Below are positions 58,590 to 64,000 of a stretch of 64,000 bases of DNA, one piece after another; positions within the stretch are counted from its first letter, which is position 1; the number at the start of each line of letters is the position of its first letter. A program made the position numbers and the translations under genes. The stretch lies in NCBI GenBank assembly GCA_023512835.1, contig CM042088.1, forward strand, positions 58,897,579 through 58,961,578, given 5' to 3'. The notes beneath the pieces were generated by a model. The model was given only the letters and a program-made list of their open reading frames with translations. It searched no databases and had not been told where the DNA came from. Source of the stretch: Taxillus chinensis (Eukaryota; Streptophyta; Magnoliopsida; Santalales; Loranthaceae).

Positions 58590-60553
58590 ATGTGAAGAGC
58601 GTAGAGCTTTCTTGGCGATTTTGGGGCGCTTGGAGCTCGTGGATTGCAAATAAATCTTCCAGGTAGGTGTCCTTAACTGTCTTATTTCGATCCTACCTCT
58701 GAATATGTGATCTGTGGATGTATGAGTGTGTATTTTATGAGGGTTGCGAAGTCAACCATGGAAGTCTAGATTTAGATCTAGATGAATATATGATTTGTGT
58801 GTATTTCTGCTGTTATTGTGCGAATTAGAGGCGTTTAGGACGCGTTTTGATGTAAATATCGCAGTTTATTGCGTAAAACATGTGTTTATGAGTGTCTGGG
58901 GGTCACTGGGTTGCTTCCAGACGAAGAACAGGCCAAAAACGATGATGAACAGTACCCTGGGCGAGTTTTAGAGTCGACGGACGATCAGAAACTATGGAGT
59001 CGCAGCTATAGAGTCGGCAACTTAGTTAGTCCGGATCGTAGTCCGGAGGAGTTAGTCCGGATCGGTAGTCCGGAGGAGTCGGTCCAGGAGGAGTTAGTCC
59101 AGGTCCTGGAGGAGTTAGTCCGGAGTAGTTAGTCCGGAGGAGTTAGTCCGGAGGAGTTAGTCCGGATCAGTAGTCCGGAGTAGTTAGTCCGGAGGAGTTA
59201 GTCCGGAGTAGTTAGTCCGGATCAGTAGTCCGGAGCATCAAATCCGTAGCGATGAAACAAGAATCCGTAGCATCGGTCCGGAGCATCAAATCCGTAGGAG
59301 TGAAACAGTGATCCGTAGCATCAGTCCGGAGCATCAAATCCGTAGGAGTGAAACAGTGTTCCGCTGCAGTGCAACTGCACTGCACTGGACATTTACATTG
59401 TAAACCATTATGCCTCTCCACATTTAAGTATTAAACTTAAGTTACAATGTAAATAACGAAATACCCCCCATTTGGATTCAAAGAAAAATACTAGAAAAAT
59501 TAATTCCCACTATTTCAAAATGTGAAAATTGGGTTTTAGTGTAAAATCTTGGAAAAACCCAAAAGTTCGTAGTGGTGAATTTTTGGAAAGTGGGGTTAGA
59601 CATCTCGGAAAAATCCCCAAAAATCAGATTATCTTATTCATGATAAGGGAACCCAATGCCGGGACTTTTAATTTCAAGAAAATAATGCTTATGAGTACTT
59701 CCTTCATAAATCAAGGGTTGAGGATTTACTTGTGAAGACCGGCTACAATTCTAAAGGAAATGTTGAGAATGACATGCCATACTAATGTTAGTATGTTGAT
59801 GTGAGGTATTGGGGCATGGACTCCGTGACTTGTTTGGGTTCTCACCGTGATGCACCGATGGTGCTATGTGGTTGACGTGGCAGGCATATGCACCGATGGC
59901 GGAGCCCGTGTGGCGACCGTGGCCGGGCATATTACGGCGTGGACAGGCTAAGGCCCGAGTTGAGCCGTTGAGCTCGTGGAGCTAGGGCCGAGTGCTCGAC
60001 TGGGATCCCATGGAGGATCGTGGACAAGTTGTCCCTGAGGTTTGTTGCAGGCCGAGTCTTGATGATTGTGCACACTACACGGTGCACGAGTACACCGAGC
60101 ATATAGTATAGACTTATATGTGTTGCATGATGTGGAGTGTTAGGGTCACCTACCGAGCTTGTCGCTCACCCCTACTTGTTGCTTACCCTTTTCAGGTGTG
60201 ACTCAAGACTAGTGGAGGACTTTCTTCCAGGAGGACGCCCACTACTCGATGTATGATACGTTATATTCTGTATTGTTTTATGTGATATCCCCGGACATGG
60301 GTCCGTGGACGTTGTATTTGCATACCGTATGATGTGATGTCCGTATGACTTGTTTGACTCTTTGTATGCATGATGATATATGGGAAAGTACAGGATTACC
60401 CTTGATGTATGATCGTACAAGGTTGCATATTTGAGACAAGACCCGCGGTGTCGTCTCTATTGGTGTTAGTCACCAACCCCTTGACCTTTCGGGTGCGGGC
60501 AAGGGGAAGTCATGTACCCGGTTCCGGGTTCCCTGGAATTCGGGGGCGTGACA
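58153..60553 (+). mobile_element. Solo LTR of the same family inserted in the RT domain, 2401 bp
   Basis: It starts TGTAAAGACTCG and ends GGGGGCGTGACA. AAGAG stands on both sides (58148-58152 and 60554-60558), a perfect target duplication. RT coding sequence resumes directly after it ([20 protein letters not shown]). LTR plus duplication is 2406 bp, a multiple of three. A stretch at 58440-58640 (with a GA run near 58557) and the minisatellite differ from the other LTR copies, so this is a distinct subfamily. Confidence 0.95.
58975..59345 (+). repeat. LTR minisatellite, AGTTAGTCCGGAGG-type units
   Basis: Units such as GGAGGAGTTAGTCCGGATCA repeat many times. A second block has units with CATCAAATCCGTAG and GTGAAACAGTG. 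It lies at the position of the CGTAGTT-type arrays in the other LTRs. Confidence 0.9.
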
Positions 60554-60558
60554 AAGAG

Positions 60559-61626
60559 GAAGCATGAGGAGCATTTGCAGGTTGTATTGCAGACCTTGCG
60601 AGAGCACCGGTTGTATGCGAAGTTCACGAAATGTGACTTCTGGTTGCAACAGGTGCACTTCTTGGGGCATGTGGTATCTTCGGAGGGTATCACAGTGGAT
60701 CCTGAGAAGATTGAGGCAGTCATGTCATGGAAGAGGCCCACGAATGTGTTTGAGATTCGTAGCTTCCTTGGTTTGGCAGGCTACTATCGGAGGTTCGTGG
60801 AGGATTTTTCCAGGTTGGCAGCTCCTATGACGAACCTGACCAGGAAAGGAGTTCCTTTCGTTTGGTCTGATGCGTGTGAGAGTGCTTTCATGGAGCTGAA
60901 GGCACGATTGACCTCAGCACCTATCTTGATCCTCCCACAGGAGGGTGTGCCTTTTGAGGTGTATTGTGATGCTTCTAGGGTGGGACTTGGTTGTGTGTTG
61001 ATGTAGACTCGGCAGGTGATTGCTTATGGATCTAGGCAGTTGAGACCACATGAGCAGAACTATCCCATGCATGATTTGGAGTTGGCTGCAGTGATCTTTG
61101 CACTTAAGAGCTGGCAACATTATCTCCTTGGGGAGAAGTTTGTGGTGTATACGGACCACAAGAGCTTGCAGTATATCTTCTCTCAGTGAGACCTGAACCT
61201 TAGGCAGAGGCGGTGGGTGGAGTAGCTGTAACAATTTCAGTTTGATATGATGTATACCCCTGGGAAGGGTAATGTGGTGGCAGATGCTCTGAGTAGGAAG
61301 AGTAGGGCCATGGTGGCCCATTGTGCCATTAAGGAATGGGAGATGATGGGTCAGTTAGCAGCGATGAGGTTGCAGATGGTGACCAGCGAGGGGCGAGGGA
61401 CCCTCAGTGTTGTTGTAGCAGTCCCAGAGATGCAGCACAGGATCATAGAGCACAGGATCATAGAGGATCACTGGGGGACGTTGATTGTGAGGTCATCCGC
61501 GACCGTATTCAGACTGGGCAGGCACCTTCTAATTGGACTGAGGATGCAGAGCATGTGCTGCGGTATAGGGGTAGATTGATAGTTCCCACTTCTCTTCAGG
61601 AGGAGGTTCTTTGGGAATTTCACTAG
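60559..61626 (+). pseudogene. Retrotransposon C-terminal RT and RNase H (broken)
   Basis: RT thumb and connection blocks are [36 protein letters not shown] and [11 protein letters not shown]. RNase H follows with [15 protein letters not shown] (about 60958), the [19 protein letters not shown] block and [10 protein letters not shown] (about 61147), then the TPGKGNVVADALSRK tether. Stops are TAG 61004, TGA 61187, TAG 61223, TAA 61229 and TAG 61624. The frame changes between 61231 and 61624, probably near an in-frame 15-bp tandem duplication (CACAGGATCATAGAG) around 61437-61466. Confidence 0.9.
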
Positions 61627-62877
61627 TCGAGGTTAGTTGTACATCCTAGTAGGACCAAGATGTACCATGCCGTGAGGAGGCAATTTTGGTGGCTAGGCCT
61701 GAAGAAGGCCGTTGCTGATTTTGTGAGGAGGTGTTTGACTTGTCAGCAGGTCAAGGTAGAGCACCTGAGATCAGCTGATGAATTGCAGTCATTGCCAGTG
61801 CCAGAGTGGAAATGGGACCACGTGACCATGGATTTTGTCACTGGACTTCCTCGTTCCAGGGGACACGGCACTATATGGGTTATTGTGGACCGGTTGACCA
61901 AATCGGCGCATTTTATTCCGATTCGAGAGACTGACCCAGTGAGGACTTTGGGACAGAGGTATATTGATGTTATTATGCGGTTGCATGGAGTCCCATTGTC
62001 TATTGTATCTGATCGGGATGCAAGGTTTACATCTCAGTTTTGGAGACAGCTGCAGCGAGCTTTGGGTACTAGGGTGAACCTCAGTACAACCTTTCATCCA
62101 CAAATGGATGGTCAGTCAGAGCAGACGATTTAGACGCTCGAGGATATGTTGCGTGCCTGTGTCCTAGATTTTAGAGGTTGTTGGGAGACTCACCTTCCTT
62201 TGGTGGAGTTCTCTTACAACAACAGTTATAAGGCCACAATTGGGATGGCTCCGTATGAGGCGCTGTATGGGCGGCCTTGTAGATCACCCTTGTGTTGGGC
62301 ACAGACTGGAGAGACAGCAATTCTCGGTCCCAATATGGTTCAAGAAATCATGGAGATAGTGCAGTTGATTAGGCAGCGTATGCTGACAGCACAGAGTAGG
62401 CAGAAGTCCTATGCGGATCAGAGGCGTCGACCCTTGCAGTTTGAGGTGGGGGACCGGGTATTTTTGCGAGTTTCGCCGTGTCGAGGGCATCAGAGGTTTG
62501 GACGTGGATCCAAACTTTCCCCTCGTTTTGTGGGGCCGTTTGAGATTGTTGCCACCGTGGGTGCAGTGGCTTACCGATTAACCTTGCCACCAGAGTTGGC
62601 GCGAGTACATGATGTGTTTCATGTGTCTCAGTTGCGACGGTATCACCCAGATCCTTTTCATGTGTTGGACTATCGCGAGATAGACTTGGCTGATGATGGT
62701 GCCGTTGTTGAGATGCCGACACAGATTTTGGACAGGCGGGACCAGGTCTTGCAGGGCAAGACGATCCCACTAGTTCGGGTGTTATGGCAACACCGAGGCA
62801 TGGAAGAGCAGACTTGGGAGAAAGAGAGCCAGATGCGGGTTCTTCATCCTGAGCTGTTCGAGGACGATCAGCCCTGA
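61627..62877 (+). pseudogene. Retrotransposon integrase with C-terminal chromodomain (one stop)
   Basis: It opens with an HHCC zinc-binding region (VHPSRTKMYHAVRRQFWW ... CLTCQQVK). The catalytic core carries its acidic triad in MDFVTGLPRSRG, IVSDRDARFTSQFW and PQMDGQSEQ. The GPY/F-type region (KLSPRFVGPFEIV) and VHDVFHVSQLRRYHPD follow. A chromodomain-like tail (IPLVRVLWQHRGMEEQTWEKE) ends at TGA 62875. One TAG at 62131 interrupts the core just after its third catalytic residue. Otherwise this is the best-preserved part of the element. Confidence 0.92.
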
Positions 62878-63133
62878 GGTGGGGAGGATGTGAGGACCTT
62901 CCCTGAGGTATGAGTTATGTTTTATACATTTGTTTTGCATATGTTGTTTGAGATGTGGTTTAGCTCGTTGTTGGATTTTGTCAGCCCTTTTGGCTTGTTG
63001 CGAGTTGCATTGCACATGTGCGATCGGTGATCATATTTTATGTTTTGTTGTTGGGACATTGAGCTTGAATTTTGCTATGTCCTTTGGGCATGTGTTTTAT
63101 TTTCGAGGACGAAAAGTCCTAAGGTGGGGAAAA
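62878..63133 (+). other. Post-pol spacer with polypurine tract
   Basis: A non-coding stretch ending CGAGGACGAAAAGTCC then AAGGTGGGGAAAA (63121-63133), directly against the 3' LTR. This purine-rich tract is the expected plus-strand primer. A similar GAGGTGGGGAGGATG occurs right after the pol stop. Confidence 0.75.
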
Positions 63134-64000
63134 TGTAAAGACTCGTATTTGGGTAGTTTTGAGAGATAGCCGTTCTATGAGAATGTAACTATCTGGACGG
63201 TAGTGTAGTCGTCGATGTAAGCATTTTGACTGTACTTGGGCCCGATTCTGAGTTAGGGCCCCATTTGACCCGACTGTTGACTTTTCGGGGTTTATTGGTT
63301 GACTTTGCGTTTGGGTGGTCATTTGGGTGTAATAATATCTGTTTAGTGTTGTGCTCATCATTTCAAGCGTTTTGACTGTAGTTTGACTCAATTTGGAGTT
63401 CGGGGCCTTGGAGGTCAATTTTTGTGTTAGAAGGTCAATTATTACTTGGGTTAATGGTTGACTAGGTCGATCGACCGCGGAAATATAAATAGCAGCAAAA
63501 ATTAAGAAAAGAAAGAAGAAGCTTTCACTTTACGTTTCACGTTTGTGCGTTTGAGAGAGAGAGCTTGAGAGAACTTGGAGGCCTTGGCGATTTGGGACGA
63601 TTTGGGTTCGTGGAGCTCAAATATTCACTTCAAGTAGGTGTCCTTGAACTTCTTATCTCTCTCTTGTTTTGGATCTGCACGAATTTATCATGATTTATGA
63701 AATTGAGCATGAACTCTAAAATTTGGGGAAAACCAATTTTGGGTTAGATCTAATGGTTTAGCATAAGATCTGTGGTTAAGAACTGTTTTATATCATTGTG
63801 GATATATGTTTATGTGATTTTGGGGTTGATTAACTGTGTTTTTCATGAGGGTTGATAAGTCAACCATGGAAATCTGGGTTTAGATCTAGATTTCTGGAAA
63901 TCTGGAATTTTATACCTGTTTCTGTTGTTTCTGCGCGATTTAGAGGCGTTCTAGACGCGTTTTGAGGTAGATATCGTAGTTTGTTGCGAAACAGGGGTGT
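63134..64000 (+). repeat. 3' LTR, first 867 bp only
   Basis: It starts TGTAAAGACTCGTATTTGGG and aligns with the start of the 5' LTR up to the window end. The remaining roughly 1.57 kb and the right target duplication lie outside. Confidence 0.93.

Larger units (their letters stand above)
52766..64000 (+). mobile_element. Tekay/Del-like Ty3/gypsy chromovirus, inactive, cut by the window end
   Basis: The order is 5' LTR, PBS, gag with two zinc knuckles, protease, RT, RNase H, integrase, chromodomain, polypurine tract and the start of the 3' LTR. This is the Ty3/gypsy order. The C-terminal chromodomain, the gag-pol continuity in one frame and the 2.4-kb LTRs fit the Tekay/Del lineage of chromoviruses, whose chromodomain directs integration into heterochromatin. 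The left flank is AGGGT (52761-52765); the right flank is outside the window. The element is dead: eleven in-frame stops and at least one frameshift that I can place. It is also interrupted by a solo LTR of the same family at 58153-60553. No envelope gene is present. Confidence 0.93.

Noticed and set aside
40596..59735. A 68-codon frame open in three LTR copies (40596, 54157, 59529)
   Set aside because: It begins at a TTG, not an ATG. Openness is expected from recent shared ancestry of the LTRs, so coding is not supported.

Overview
The window is nuclear DNA from a flowering plant. The evidence is multi-exon genes with GT-AG introns, land-plant gene families, and dense plant transposon classes (Ty3/gypsy chromovirus, Ty1/copia, LINE, hAT, long-TIR gene-capturing elements, MITEs). 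The first exons are very GC-rich and the introns and spacers AT-rich, which would suit a monocot or magnoliid, but I cannot name the species.

Host genes. Three genes are well supported. (1) A small plant-specific gene of the At3g17950-like type (+, 5589-6264, two exons). (2) An 11-exon leucine-rich-repeat gene of the STK11IP/LIP1-like type (-, 10213-22592; 3288 nt, every exon phase checked). (3) A five-exon gene for a DUF3007/DAC-like thylakoid membrane protein linked to cytochrome b6f (+, 44338-45710), with a likely GC-AG intron. From memory, the Arabidopsis relatives of all three lie together at about At3g17920-At3g17950, so this looks like old gene order inflated by transposons. A fourth, unidentified three-exon candidate (-, 46443-50481) converges on the DAC-like gene.

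Transposons, left to right. At 1387-4957 a long-TIR element carries a MAG2/RINT1-like fragment and a nearly full-length ZRK-type pseudokinase relic. At 7918-9082 is a LINE relic. A hAT-like element with an 8-bp target duplication sits in an intron at 15025-15898. At 25545-33063 three elements are nested: a hAT-like element holds a 3.6-kb solo LTR, which holds a 3.2-kb solo LTR, each with its own target duplication. At 33.7-34.6 kb is a copia reverse-transcriptase relic. At 34869-44082 a second long-TIR element carries an F-box/kelch fragment, a 159-bp MITE, and two solo LTRs inside its right terminal repeat. From 52766 past the window end is a Tekay/Del-like chromovirus with 5' LTR, PBS, gag-protease-RT-RNaseH-integrase-chromodomain and partial 3' LTR. 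It is dead through many stops (mostly TAG) and split in its RT domain by a solo LTR of its own family.

How it fits together. The three host genes are unrelated in function. The rest of the window records repeated insertion, LTR-LTR recombination down to solo LTRs, capture of host gene pieces, and decay that resembles methylation-driven C-to-T change. I saw no CRISPR array, rRNA or convincing tRNA gene, and no wholly new biological system.
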